Below are positions 44,089 through 53,011 of a DNA stretch of 64,000 bases, in pieces (the first letter of the stretch is position 1; each line of letters starts with the position of its first letter). The notes beneath the pieces are model-generated. The model had not been told where the DNA came from. It saw nothing but the letters and a program-made list of their open reading frames with translations, and did no database searches. Made by a program: the position numbers and the translations under genes. The stretch is from an uncultured Bacteroidaceae bacterium. Lineage in GTDB: Bacteria > Bacteroidota > Bacteroidia > Bacteroidales > Bacteroidaceae. The stretch is from NCBI GenBank assembly GCA_934271655.1, contig CAKQRW010000008.1, positions 4,999 through 68,998 of the forward strand, in the 5' to 3' direction.

Positions 44089-44121
44089 GCCAGCGCACCA
44101 TACATGGAACCATGCGCTGGC
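44089..44121. other. Hairpin between the transferase and the next gene
   Basis: GCCAGCGCA (44089-44097) pairs with TGCGCTGGC (44113-44121), extended by GTG/CAC outside an A-A mismatch. No T-run follows, so it may be an mRNA stability or attenuation element rather than a terminator. Confidence 0.45.
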
Positions 44122-44190
44122 ACACATTATTATATACAACAGCAACATTATACATACAAAAATAAACAAAGACAACACTATTCAAAACAA

Positions 44191-44835
44191 ATGGCATTCT
44201 TAGATATATTCAAGAAGAAAAAGACGGAGAATGTGGGTGGCATGGAAGATTTCATGACACTCATACGTGTTTATTTCCAGAGCGTGCTGGCAGCCAACCT
44301 CGGCATTTCCAACATTGCCGCACTGCCCGACCTGCTCACATTCAAGAGGACACTCCATGTGCCGACACTCAACAACAAGCTTGGACTGGGCGAGAGGAAA
44401 GCCTGCAAGAAGATGCTGCAAGACCTGTATGGCATCAGCGACTCGTTCTTCAAAGAGATAGACCAGAGCATCAAGAAAGGATGCCGCAACCAGAATGAGG
44501 TGCAGCGCTATCTGTATCTCTTCCAGGGCTACAGCCAAGACCTGATGATGCTGCTCGGCAACATGCTCAAATGGAAGTTCCGCATACCGGCATTCATGAA
44601 GAAGATGATGCGCAAAGTGACAGACAGCGCTGTGCATGACATCCTCACCAAGGCCACATGGGCCGACGCAGGAGAGTTCAAGACAGCACTCTCCATCAGA
44701 AAATCACAGCAGATGCTGGGATTCAGCGAGGCGTGGGCGCAGGAGTATGTCTACAACCTCATCACTCTGGCAAAGAAAGAGCCAAACCCTTCTCAGGAGG
44801 AGATGGCAAAAGCCGAAGCTAAGATGAAGAAATAG
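44191..44835 (+). CDS. Conserved protein of unknown function
   Basis: The protein has 214 residues when started at MAFLDIFKKKKTENVGGMEDF; an upstream frame extension lacks family character. It has no signal peptide or clear membrane helix. It is mostly helical, basic in the centre (KWKFRIPAFMKKMMRKV), and ends in a charged tail (EEMAKAEAKMKK). The short N-terminal LDIFKKKK amphipathic stretch could touch the membrane. I do not recognise a named family. It follows the glycosylphosphotransferase on the same strand and precedes the coiled-coil/zapA pair, so it could belong to either envelope synthesis or division; this is only position. Confidence 0.6.
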   Translation: MAFLDIFKKKKTENVGGMEDFMTLIRVYFQSVLAANLGISNIAALPDLLTFKRTLHVPTLNNKLGLGERKACKKMLQDLYGISDSFFKEIDQSIKKGCRNQNEVQRYLYLFQGYSQDLMMLLGNMLKWKFRIPAFMKKMMRKVTDSAVHDILTKATWADAGEFKTALSIRKSQQMLGFSEAWAQEYVYNLITLAKKEPNPSQEEMAKAEAKMKK

Positions 44836-44919
44836 CTCCCTCACAAGCGCAAGCTTACAAGAAACAGACATGAGGCCGACCTTTTTCAACCGCTGCATTA
44901 TCTTTTTTTGCACGAATAG

Positions 44920-44950
44920 TTGGCCGATTCAATCTTTTTAAGTAATTTTG
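44920..44950 (+). promoter_or_regulatory. Promoter of the coiled-coil/zapA genes
   Basis: TTG (44920-44922), 20 bases, TAATTTTG (44943-44950); leader about 50 bases before the ATG at 45005. Confidence 0.7.
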
Positions 44951-45004
44951 CAAAAGATTGTTGTACACCTCATTGTTAAACACACGCGATAAAGGACACA
45001 AGAC

Positions 45005-45331
45005 ATGACATCTGAAGAAAGACAGACGATGAAAAAGTTTGAGGCGAAGATAAGGAACGTCCTCGCCCAGTATCGTGTGCTCAAACAAGAGAACTCAGAC
45101 CTGTACACTGAGCTCGAACTCAAGGATGAGGAAATAAAGCAGCTGAAGGACCAACTGGCTCAAAGCAAGAATGAGTACAACAACCTGAAATTGGCCAAGA
45201 TTATTGAAGTCAGCGACTCCGACCTCAAGGAGTCCAAGAACAAGATATCAAAGCTGGTTCGCGAAATCAACAAGTGCATCAACCTTCTGTCAGGTGGAGA
45301 AATGGCGGAGGAAAGTCCCGAACAGGCCTGA
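45005..45331 (+). CDS. Small coiled-coil protein upstream of zapA
   Basis: This 108-residue protein, after a short start, is nearly all heptad-like coiled coil (about 8-95; LKQENSDLYTELELKDEEIKQL). It has no enzyme motif, signal or membrane segment. Small coiled-coil proteins regularly precede zapA in Bacteroidetes and look like ZapB, a Z-ring cross-linker, but sequence alone does not prove that. It is likely co-transcribed with zapA from the promoter at 44920-44950, though a 212-base gap separates them. Confidence 0.7.
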   Translation: MTSEERQTMKKFEAKIRNVLAQYRVLKQENSDLYTELELKDEEIKQLKDQLAQSKNEYNNLKLAKIIEVSDSDLKESKNKISKLVREINKCINLLSGGEMAEESPEQA

Positions 45332-45543
45332 CAGCCACTAACGGCAAGACACAAGACGCGCATGAAGGCAGCTATGGGCAGACGCCATGAGGCAGCCACG
45401 CCATAAAAAGGCAAGGCAGCTAAGCAAAAAGGCAAGGCGACATGCCATAAAGAAAAGCATGCCCCGCAACATGCAAAGGCTGCGTCACACGGCTTTTTCC
45501 AAAAAGCCTACATGCCACAGACAGATAAAAGAGTACAAGAGAC

Positions 45544-45837
45544 ATGGCAAAGAAACTAAATATCAACGTGACCATCGAGGACATACAGCTCCCGCTGCAG
45601 GTGGCAACACCCGAGGAGGAGAAGGTGTACCGTGATGCCGCGTCCAACATTCAGAGACGAGTGCAGAGGTTGCGCGACGCATACCCTAATTTGCCAAGTG
45701 ACAAGTACTATTACGTGATGGCCATGCTCAACACGGCGGTAGAAGCTGTCAAAGCTGCCGACCGGATAGACACGCAGCCATACGTGGAGATGATACACGA
45801 CCTTGAAGAGGAAATGAACTCGCTCGGCATCAAGTAA
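45544..45837 (+). CDS. zapA: Cell division protein ZapA
   Basis: This 97-residue protein starts MAKKLNINVTIEDIQLPLQV, the ZapA beta domain. It then has YRDAASNIQRRVQRLRDAYP and an acidic helix to the end. ZapA bundles FtsZ filaments at mid-cell. It follows the small coiled-coil gene and precedes rny with a 214-base gap. The length and order agree with other Bacteroidetes genomes. Confidence 0.88.
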   Translation: MAKKLNINVTIEDIQLPLQVATPEEEKVYRDAASNIQRRVQRLRDAYPNLPSDKYYYVMAMLNTAVEAVKAADRIDTQPYVEMIHDLEEEMNSLGIK

Positions 45838-46051
45838 GCACAGCCATATGTGTCTGCCGCAATGACTGACAAGCAGATACAAGCACGGCACACATGGCAA
45901 GAAAGACTCATGATGCACTTATCTACCATCAATATTTCACGGCACAATTATCAGATCATCCGCATGCGGCACACCCACGCTGCCTGTGGAGAGGATGAGC
46001 AGTGTGTAATATTCAATTAAGTATAACCTAATAACAATAAAACAACAAGAA

Positions 46052-47569
46052 ATGGATATGACATCTATATTTGTCGCCATCGGATGCCTGATACTGGGAG
46101 GCGTAATAGGATTCTCCCTCTTCCGCTACATCATCAAGCAGAAATACAACCAGGTCATCACAGAGGCGCAACTTGAAGCAGAACGCATCAAGGAGAAGAA
46201 AGAACTGGAGATGAAGGAGAAGTTCCTCAACAGAAAAGCTGAGATAGACAAGGAAGCCAACCAGCGCAACCAGAAGCTGCAGGCTGCTGAGAACAAGCTC
46301 AAGCAGAAGGAACAGAACCTGAACCAGCAGAATGATGAGCTCCAGAAGAAGAACCGCGACCTCGACTCTCAGAAGGATCGCCTCAACAAGCAGAAGGACA
46401 AGCTCGACTCGCTCATAGAGGAGCAGCGCTCTAAGCTGGAGACTATCTCAGGACTCACATCCGACGAGGCGCGCGACACACTCATAGAGTCGCTGAAGGA
46501 CGAGGCTAAGACACAGGCGCAGCAGTATATCAACGAGATTATCGACGACGCCAAGATGACTGCCACAAAGGAGGCAAAGAAGATTGTCATACAGTCTATC
46601 CAGAGAGTGGCCACAGAGACAGCGGTAGAAAACTCCGTGAGCGTGTTCCACATCGACTCTGACGAGGTGAAGGGACGTGTCATCGGACGCGAGGGACGCA
46701 ACATCCGCGCGCTGGAGGCTGCCACTGGCACAGAGATAGTAGTGGACGACACACCTGAGGCTATCGTCATCAGCGCCTTTGACCCTGTGCGCCGCGAGAT
46801 ATGCCGACTCGCTCTCCACCAGCTCGTGGCAGACGGACGCATACACCCGGCACGCATCGAAGAGGTTGTGGCGAAGGTGAAGAAGCAGGTAGAGGAAGAA
46901 ATCATCGAGACTGGTAAGCGCACCACTATCGACCTCGGCATCCACGGACTGCATCCAGAACTCATACGCATCGTGGGAAAGATGAAATACCGCTCGTCAT
47001 ACGGACAGAACCTCTTGCAGCACGCACGCGAGACAGCCAACCTCTGTGCGGTGATGGCAGCCGAACTGGGTCTGAACCCAAAGAAGGCCAGACGTGCAGG
47101 CTTGCTTCACGACATAGGCAAGGTGCCAGACGAGCAGCTTGAGATTCCACACGCTCTCTACGGAGCGCAGATAGCAGAGAAATATAAGGAGAAGCCAGAC
47201 ATCTGCAACGCCATAGGCGCTCACCACGACGAGATGGAGATGACTACACTGCTCGCTCCTATCGTGCAGGTGTGTGACGCTATCAGTGGAGCGCGCCCAG
47301 GAGCACGCCGCGAGATTGTAGAGGCTTACATCAAGCGTCTCAACGATCTGGAGAATCTGGCGTCAAGCTATCCTGGCGTGACAAAGACATACGCCATCCA
47401 GGCCGGACGCGAACTGAGAGTGATTGTCGGCGCAGACAAGATTTCAGACAAGGAGATTGACACTCTGAGCGCAGACATTGCCAAGAAAATCCAGGATGAG
47501 ATGACTTATCCAGGACAGGTCAAGATCACTGTCATACGCGAGACACGCGCTGTGGCATTTGCAAAGTGA
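46052..47569 (+). CDS. rny: Ribonuclease Y
   Basis: This 505-residue protein has an N-terminal membrane helix (about 5-25), a long coiled coil (about 30-150), a KH domain (about 195-260; [17 protein letters not shown]) and an HD domain with LLHDIGK (about 350-356) and the metal-binding HHDE further on. It is a membrane-anchored endoribonuclease that starts mRNA turnover. All motifs are intact. It lies downstream of zapA and upstream of the Wzi-like gene. Confidence 0.95.
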   Translation: MDMTSIFVAIGCLILGGVIGFSLFRYIIKQKYNQVITEAQLEAERIKEKKELEMKEKFLNRKAEIDKEANQRNQKLQAAENKLKQKEQNLNQQNDELQKKNRDLDSQKDRLNKQKDKLDSLIEEQRSKLETISGLTSDEARDTLIESLKDEAKTQAQQYINEIIDDAKMTATKEAKKIVIQSIQRVATETAVENSVSVFHIDSDEVKGRVIGREGRNIRALEAATGTEIVVDDTPEAIVISAFDPVRREICRLALHQLVADGRIHPARIEEVVAKVKKQVEEEIIETGKRTTIDLGIHGLHPELIRIVGKMKYRSSYGQNLLQHARETANLCAVMAAELGLNPKKARRAGLLHDIGKVPDEQLEIPHALYGAQIAEKYKEKPDICNAIGAHHDEMEMTTLLAPIVQVCDAISGARPGARREIVEAYIKRLNDLENLASSYPGVTKTYAIQAGRELRVIVGADKISDKEIDTLSADIAKKIQDEMTYPGQVKITVIRETRAVAFAK

Positions 47570-47700
47570 TGCAAATGAGATACATGGCGTGTCTATAAGA
47601 GACATGGCATACGCACAGCCTCAAGAGTCTGGAATGATGGACTCGCGGGGCATTGACCAAGGTACTTCATAACGAAAGCTACTATATAACTACAGCTACT

Positions 47701-49224
47701 ATGAGAACCGCACATATCCTATTATTAGGACTCATTTCATCTACAGCCTTTGCTCAGGACAATGTCCTGGGCAAAGGCTTTTCGTATCATGCCACCACAG
47801 AAGCCATCGTCTCCGAAGGCGACCATGCTCCCTTCTGGCTCACAGCCAACAGGTATGGGCTGGCTTCTGTGGAGCACAACTCGTCTTTCATCACGGCTGG
47901 CATGGCTAAGGACGCTCTTGGAGATAATGGAAAAGACTGGAACTGGGGCATGGGAGCCGACTTTGTCATTGCGTCGGACCATACAAGCACATTCTTCATC
48001 CAGCAACTCTATGCCGATGTGAGATGCAAGGCTGGCTTGCTCACCATCGGGCAGAAGGAGCAACCTATGCAATTGAAGAACACAGTCCTGAGCAGCGGTT
48101 CACAGACTCTGGGGACTAATGCGCGTCCCTACCCTGAGGTACGCCTCTCGCTGCCCCACTACTGGGACATACCTGGCACTCACGGCTTTCTCGGAGTGAA
48201 AGGCCATGTGGCGTTTGGAATGTACACAGACAACGGATTCCAGCGTGACTTCACCCATGAAATGCATTCATACAATCAAGATGTCCTGATGCACACCAAG
48301 GCTGGCTACCTGCGATTTGGCAAGGAAGAGAGGGCTTTCAACGTGGAAGCAGGACTGGAGATGGCATCGCAGTTTGGATGCACGCACTACGAGAAGACTG
48401 CTGACGGATGGTCTAAGATAAAAAGCGGACGCGGACTGTCTGCCTTCTGGCATGCCTTCATCGGAGGAGGGGCTGATGCTACCGACGGAGCCATACAAAA
48501 CAATGAGGGCAACATGCTTGGCAGCTGGGTGCTGCGTCTCAACTACAAAGCTCCAGCGGCCGACTTCGGTCTTTACGCCGACCACTTCTTTGAAGACCAC
48601 TCGGCCATGTTCCTGCTCGACTACAACGGCTATGCCTATGAAGGAGGAACTATGAAGAAGAAAGACAGCCGCTTCATCATGTACCCGCTCAAGGATATCA
48701 TGCTCGGAGCGGATGTCCACTTCAAGCGCTGCCACTGGATAGAAGACTGCGTGGTGGAATATATATACACCAGATACCAAAGCGGACCTGTGTATAATGA
48801 CCGCACGCCTGAACTGCCATCACACATCGGCGGCATAGACAACTATTACAACAACGCCATCGAGCCAGGATGGCAGCACTGGGGGCAAACGCTCGGCAAT
48901 CCTCTCTACACATCTCCCATATACAACAAGAACGGACGGCTTGTGTTCATGAGCAACCGCTTCACAGCATGGCATGCAGGCTTCAGCGGACACCCATTGC
49001 CCGAACTGGACTACAGAGTCAGGGCCTCATGGCAAGAAAGCCTCGGCACGTACGACGAGCCGTTCCGCAATCCGAAGCGTAATGTGAGCATCAGCGCTGA
49101 AGTCAACTACAGCATTGACCGCTGGTGCAAGGGCCTAAGCCTTGGCGCTGCTTTCGGAATGGACAGGGGCAACCTGCTTGGCAACTCCACTGGGGGAAGG
49201 CTTGCACTTAGCTACAAACTTTGA
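47701..49224 (+). CDS. Capsule assembly protein, Wzi family
   Basis: The protein has 507 residues when started at MRTAHILLLGLISSTAFAQ, a clean signal peptide (cut after about residue 18). An upstream frame extension to 47653 would bury the signal. SEGDHAPFWLTANRYGLASVE and GQKEQPMQLKN fit the Bacteroidetes Wzi-type capsule assembly family, an 18-strand-like outer-membrane barrel that anchors capsule. Many aromatic alternating strands support a barrel. It is followed 15 bases later by a lipoprotein gene. Confidence 0.85.
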   Translation: MRTAHILLLGLISSTAFAQDNVLGKGFSYHATTEAIVSEGDHAPFWLTANRYGLASVEHNSSFITAGMAKDALGDNGKDWNWGMGADFVIASDHTSTFFIQQLYADVRCKAGLLTIGQKEQPMQLKNTVLSSGSQTLGTNARPYPEVRLSLPHYWDIPGTHGFLGVKGHVAFGMYTDNGFQRDFTHEMHSYNQDVLMHTKAGYLRFGKEERAFNVEAGLEMASQFGCTHYEKTADGWSKIKSGRGLSAFWHAFIGGGADATDGAIQNNEGNMLGSWVLRLNYKAPAADFGLYADHFFEDHSAMFLLDYNGYAYEGGTMKKKDSRFIMYPLKDIMLGADVHFKRCHWIEDCVVEYIYTRYQSGPVYNDRTPELPSHIGGIDNYYNNAIEPGWQHWGQTLGNPLYTSPIYNKNGRLVFMSNRFTAWHAGFSGHPLPELDYRVRASWQESLGTYDEPFRNPKRNVSISAEVNYSIDRWCKGLSLGAAFGMDRGNLLGNSTGGRLALSYKL

Positions 49225-49239
49225 CTATACACAATATTT

Positions 49240-49671
49240 ATGAAGAAGCTATTCTACATGACCATAATAGCAGTGCTCATCACAGCCTGCGACATAGACA
49301 ACGCCGGCAACGGAGGCATATATGGCAACTGGCAACTGCAACAGGTGGACACGCTTGCATCTGGAGGCATGCGCGACATGTCGAAGAGCTGCATCTACTG
49401 GGCCTTCGAGAGCGATGTGATGCAGATAAGACGCATCGACGGTAACAACATAAAGATGATGTTCACATACAAAGCCGCAGGCGACAGCATCACCGTGCGC
49501 AATCCGCTGCTTGTCCGCACCAAGGATGAGCTCATAGCCGTGGAGGACAAAAAGACACTGGAGGAGTATTGCATGACTGGCCTTACGGACATTTTCCACA
49601 TAATAAGGAAAAAAAATAATACGCTGATTCTGGAAAACAGCGCATACAGGATGACATTCAGAAAATACTGA
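49240..49671 (+). CDS. Small lipoprotein, lipocalin-like
   Basis: This 143-residue protein has a lipobox LITAC with the modified Cys17. After the signal the protein is a small beta domain (GGIYGNWQLQQVDTL, then IKMMFTYKAAGDSITVRNPLL), typical of short lipocalin-like lipoproteins in Bacteroidetes. The ligand is unknown. It starts 15 bases after the Wzi-like gene, so both may act at the outer membrane. A very strong terminator follows 26 bases after its stop. Confidence 0.75.
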   Translation: MKKLFYMTIIAVLITACDIDNAGNGGIYGNWQLQQVDTLASGGMRDMSKSCIYWAFESDVMQIRRIDGNNIKMMFTYKAAGDSITVRNPLLVRTKDELIAVEDKKTLEEYCMTGLTDIFHIIRKKNNTLILENSAYRMTFRKY

Positions 49672-49697
49672 TTTTATTGAAATAAGCGGCCAAGCAC

Positions 49698-49745
49698 AGC
49701 GAACAGTTGCCATACGCCAGACGTATGGCAACTGTTCGCTTTTAT
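49698..49745 (+). terminator. Terminator after the wzi-lipoprotein genes
   Basis: A 19-bp perfect stem (49698-49716 with 49722-49740), loop CCAGA, then TTTTAT. Confidence 0.95.
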
Positions 49746-49872
49746 ATAGAGTCCTTATATTTTTAAGGCCAACACACAATAATAAAGTTTTCTTTACGTT
49801 TTATATAAAGGAAAGGCCTTAAACATTACCAGCCTGTTCACTTTTTCTGCAAATAAAACATCAATTATAATC

Positions 49873-50961
49873 ATGATAATTAACTATACATATATCATAA
49901 TAGCCTTCGCTGCGAGTATGGTCTTTTCTCTTGCTCTCACACCTCTTGTGATAAAAATATGCAATACCAAGGGACTCTATGACGAACCTAACGCGCGCAA
50001 AGTGCACAAACAAGCCATACCTCGTCTCGGCGGCACGCTTTTCCTGCCGTCACTTGGATTCGGCGTTGCCATTGCCTCGGCGGTCATGTGCTGTGAAAGA
50101 AAAGAGGAACTGACACTCAACGCCTCATCACTCATTATCCTGGCAGGCGCGTTTCTCATATATATGATAGGCATACTTGATGACCTCAAAGGCATGAAAG
50201 CCACACACAAGTTTGCCATACAGACTGTGGCCGCCATGCTCTTCCCGCTATGCAACCTGATGATAAATAATCTGCATGGAATATTCGGACTATACGAGAT
50301 ACCTATATGGGCAAGCTACCCTCTCACCGTGTTCGTCATCTTGCTCATCGTAAACGCCATGAACCTGATAGACGGAATAGACGGCCTTGCGTCAAGCCTG
50401 TCCATCATCATACTGACTGTATACTCATACCTCTATGGCTCTCTTGGCCTCGAACTCTTCAGCCTCATCAGCATCAGTCTGGCAGGAGCCGTAAGCGCAT
50501 TTTTCATATACAATGTCTTTGGCAAAGTGGGAAAGCTCAAGATTTTTATGGGAGACTCTGGCAGCCTTGTGCTTGGGTATGTCATAGCCTACCTTGCCAT
50601 AAAATTTCAGATGGACAACGAGAATGGCGGACTTCCTTTCCGTGAGGAGTCGCTGCTCACGTCTTTTTCCCTGGTCTTCATCCCATGCGTGGACGTGATA
50701 CGCGTGGCGCTGCAGCGAAAGTTCAATGGCAAAAGGATGTTCGACCCTGACAAGACACACCTGCATCACTGCATCATGGCCACGGGACTGGACATGCACC
50801 AGACGCTATTGGTCATCATCGTGTTCTTTGCAGCCATCTGCTCCATCAACTACGGACTCTACATCGGCGGTCTATCAACGGCCCTAATAATCATCATTGA
50901 TTTCGTAATATACGGCATATTTATCGGAGCTGTCAATTTCTTCAAGATTCAGAAAGAATAA
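49873..50961 (+). CDS. Undecaprenyl-phosphate GlcNAc-1-phosphate transferase (WecA/TagO-like)
   Basis: This 362-residue membrane enzyme of the MraY/WecA family has about 10-11 helices. Asp-rich loops GILDDLKG (about 100-107) and NLIDGIDGLA (about 160-169) and the conserved MGDSGSL (about 224-230) are present, with HLHH (about 298-301) near the substrate loop. It links a HexNAc-1-phosphate to the polyprenyl carrier to start O-antigen or capsule synthesis. It stands alone, with 200 non-coding bases upstream, and is convergent with the AspT-like gene behind a shared terminator. Confidence 0.9.
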   Translation: MIINYTYIIIAFAASMVFSLALTPLVIKICNTKGLYDEPNARKVHKQAIPRLGGTLFLPSLGFGVAIASAVMCCERKEELTLNASSLIILAGAFLIYMIGILDDLKGMKATHKFAIQTVAAMLFPLCNLMINNLHGIFGLYEIPIWASYPLTVFVILLIVNAMNLIDGIDGLASSLSIIILTVYSYLYGSLGLELFSLISISLAGAVSAFFIYNVFGKVGKLKIFMGDSGSLVLGYVIAYLAIKFQMDNENGGLPFREESLLTSFSLVFIPCVDVIRVALQRKFNGKRMFDPDKTHLHHCIMATGLDMHQTLLVIIVFFAAICSINYGLYIGGLSTALIIIIDFVIYGIFIGAVNFFKIQKE

Positions 50962-51007
50962 AGAGACTTTTGCAATAGCGTGAAGACACATGCTACATTT
51001 TACATGT

Positions 51008-51117
51008 GTGTTAAGACACATGCAAGAGAGCGTGAAGACACATACAAGAGAGCGTGAAGACACATGCAAGAGAGCGTGAAGACACATGCAAGAGAGCGTG
51101 AAGACACATACAAATAG
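51008..51117. repeat. 22-bp tandem array, 5 units
   Basis: Units at 51008, 51030, 51052, 51074 and 51096 share GTGAAGACACAT and CAAGAGA. A diverged unit lies at 50978-50999, offset by 8 bases. It starts right after the WecA-like stop, in a convergent intergenic region. Confidence 0.9.
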
Positions 51118-51180
51118 TATAAGTATACGTCTATAATTATCGCTGTCTGATAAAAACATCAAGCTGATATATAAAATAGT

Positions 51181-51218
51181 AAGGGCTGAATTCCTTGTTA
51201 GGAATTCAGCCCTTTTAT
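51181..51218. terminator. Bidirectional terminator
   Basis: AAGGGCTGAATTCC (51181-51194) pairs perfectly with GGAATTCAGCCCTT (51201-51214), loop TTGTTA, T-rich after. Confidence 0.88.
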
Positions 51219-51259
51219 TCAACTTTATTTATGCCACTTGCATAGGCAGCGCATCATCC

Positions 51260-52948
51260 CTATCCAAGAATGAAGATGAACAGCTGTATGGCCACCACTC
51301 GCAGGAACATGGCAAACGGGAACACTGCCGAATAGCCCACAGAAGGGGAATCGGCCGACGTCAAGTCGCGAGCATAAGCCAGAGCTGGAGGATTGGTGTT
51401 GATGCCGGCCAGCATACCCAGCAAGGTGTAGAAATTCAATTTGAGTATGTACCGTCCTATCAGTCCGCACAATATTGTAGGCAGGATAGTTATTACAGCT
51501 CCCCATGCCAACCAGTGCATGCCCTGCTGTGTCAACACGATGCTGAAGAAATCCTTGCCTGAACTTAGTCCGACGCAAGCAAGGAACAAGCACAAGCCTA
51601 TCTCACGCAACATGAGATTGGCAGATATAGTGTTATAAGTCACCAGATGATATTTAGGACCCAGATAGCCTATGAGAATGGCAATGACGAGCGGGCCGCC
51701 TGTAAGTCCAAGACGCAGCGACTGCGAGATGCCTGGGAAGAAGAACGGCACATTGGCAAGCACACAGCCCAAAGCTATGCCAAGGAAAATCGGCAGGGTG
51801 TTTGGGTCATTGAGCTTGCGGCTTTGGTTGCCCACCTTGCGCTCCACCTGAGCCAGCCCGACCTCGGTGCCAACCACCGTGATGCGGTCGCCCACCTGCA
51901 AGCGGAGTGATGATGATGGGATAAGCTCTATGCCAGAGCGCATCACGCGGGTGACATTGACTCCATAGTTAGTACGCGGACTGAGTTCTCCGATAGTCTT
52001 GCCGTTCACGCTGTTGCGCGTGACAAGCATCTGGCGAGCCACAAGCGAGTTGTCATGCTCATCCCAGTCCACATCCACAGGCTGACCAACAAAAGCGGTT
52101 ATCGCCTCCACATCTGTAGGAGCCGCAACTATATGCAACAAGTCGCCTACATGCACCACTGTGGAACCGTCCACAACAGCATCAGACTCCTCATCCTTCT
52201 CTCCCTTCATGCGGGAGATGACATACTCGCGCTTCACAAGCTTCTTCATCTCCTTGACAGTAAGGCCGTCAAAGCTTGCATTGTCTACACGCACCGTGAA
52301 CGGGCGCACAGTCATCTTCTCAAGATGTCCCAGTCCCTTATGAGCCTCAACATTCTCATGTGCCTTGTTTATGCGCATCAAGTACTGCAAGGCCAGGCAC
52401 GAGAACATCAGTCCGAGCACACCCACTGGATAAGACACAGCGTATCCCATCAGGATGGAAGACTCGTCGATGCCACGCAAGTCGCTGTAGGCCTGCTGTG
52501 CGGCACCGAGCGCTGGCGTATTGGTCACAGCGCCAGAGAGGATGCCCGCCATGGTCGGCACATCAGTGTCTGTCAGCATCAGCAGCACAACAGCTATAAG
52601 CACACTAAGCAGCACGCTGAAGAGCGCCATGAAGTTGAGCGCCAGTCCACCTTTGCTGAACGAGGTGAAGAAGCCAGGGCCTATCTGCAAACCAACTGAG
52701 TAGACAAACAATATGAGGCCAAACTCCTTCATGAAATGAAGAAGATGCACGTCAAGGTTGAGAGAGAAGTGGGCAAAGATGATGCCGATGAACAGTATCC
52801 ACGTCAATCCGAGCGACATGCCCTTCACCTTTATGCGTCCCAGCACGAGCCCAAGAGTGATGACCATAGCAAGTATCATGACAGAATGGGCCACACCACC
52901 TCCCCACAGTCCGGGAAAGCCCTCAAACAGGTTCTTTAATAGTTCCAT
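51260..52948 (-). CDS. AspT/YidE-type transporter with two RCK-C domains
   Basis: This 562-residue protein has two blocks of about five to six helices (about 20-190 and 385-562) flanking two TrkA-C/RCK-C domains (about 215-290 and 300-375; SFDGLTVKEMKKLVKREYVI, KTIGELSPRTNYGVNVTRV). The repeat motif SGAVTNTPALGAA in the first half and GINTNPPALAYA in the second mark the AspT family (aspartate:alanine exchanger and YidE relatives). The substrate is probably a dicarboxylate or amino acid. It follows the ThrE-like gene by 63 bases, suggesting an operon of exporters. Confidence 0.87.
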   Translation of the reverse strand: MELLKNLFEGFPGLWGGGVAHSVMILAMVITLGLVLGRIKVKGMSLGLTWILFIGIIFAHFSLNLDVHLLHFMKEFGLILFVYSVGLQIGPGFFTSFSKGGLALNFMALFSVLLSVLIAVVLLMLTDTDVPTMAGILSGAVTNTPALGAAQQAYSDLRGIDESSILMGYAVSYPVGVLGLMFSCLALQYLMRINKAHENVEAHKGLGHLEKMTVRPFTVRVDNASFDGLTVKEMKKLVKREYVISRMKGEKDEESDAVVDGSTVVHVGDLLHIVAAPTDVEAITAFVGQPVDVDWDEHDNSLVARQMLVTRNSVNGKTIGELSPRTNYGVNVTRVMRSGIELIPSSSLRLQVGDRITVVGTEVGLAQVERKVGNQSRKLNDPNTLPIFLGIALGCVLANVPFFFPGISQSLRLGLTGGPLVIAILIGYLGPKYHLVTYNTISANLMLREIGLCLFLACVGLSSGKDFFSIVLTQQGMHWLAWGAVITILPTILCGLIGRYILKLNFYTLLGMLAGINTNPPALAYARDLTSADSPSVGYSAVFPFAMFLRVVAIQLFIFILG

Positions 52949-53011
52949 ATTACAATGATTTTTTGATATAGCTTTATTTGATTACTATTCTCGAATCCTT
53001 TTCACGCCTTT

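Noticed and set aside
45297..45320. GGAGGAAAGTCC resembling the conserved RNase P RNA segment
   Set aside because: It lies inside the coding end of the small coiled-coil gene, and no other conserved RNase P blocks follow in the next 300 bases.
45838..46051. Possible 6S RNA between zapA and rny
   Set aside because: I considered a 6S RNA because ssrS lies beside zapA in some other bacteria, and some pairing exists (GCCA...TGGC), but I could not find the single long imperfect stem with a central bubble that defines 6S RNA. A covariance-model search would settle it.
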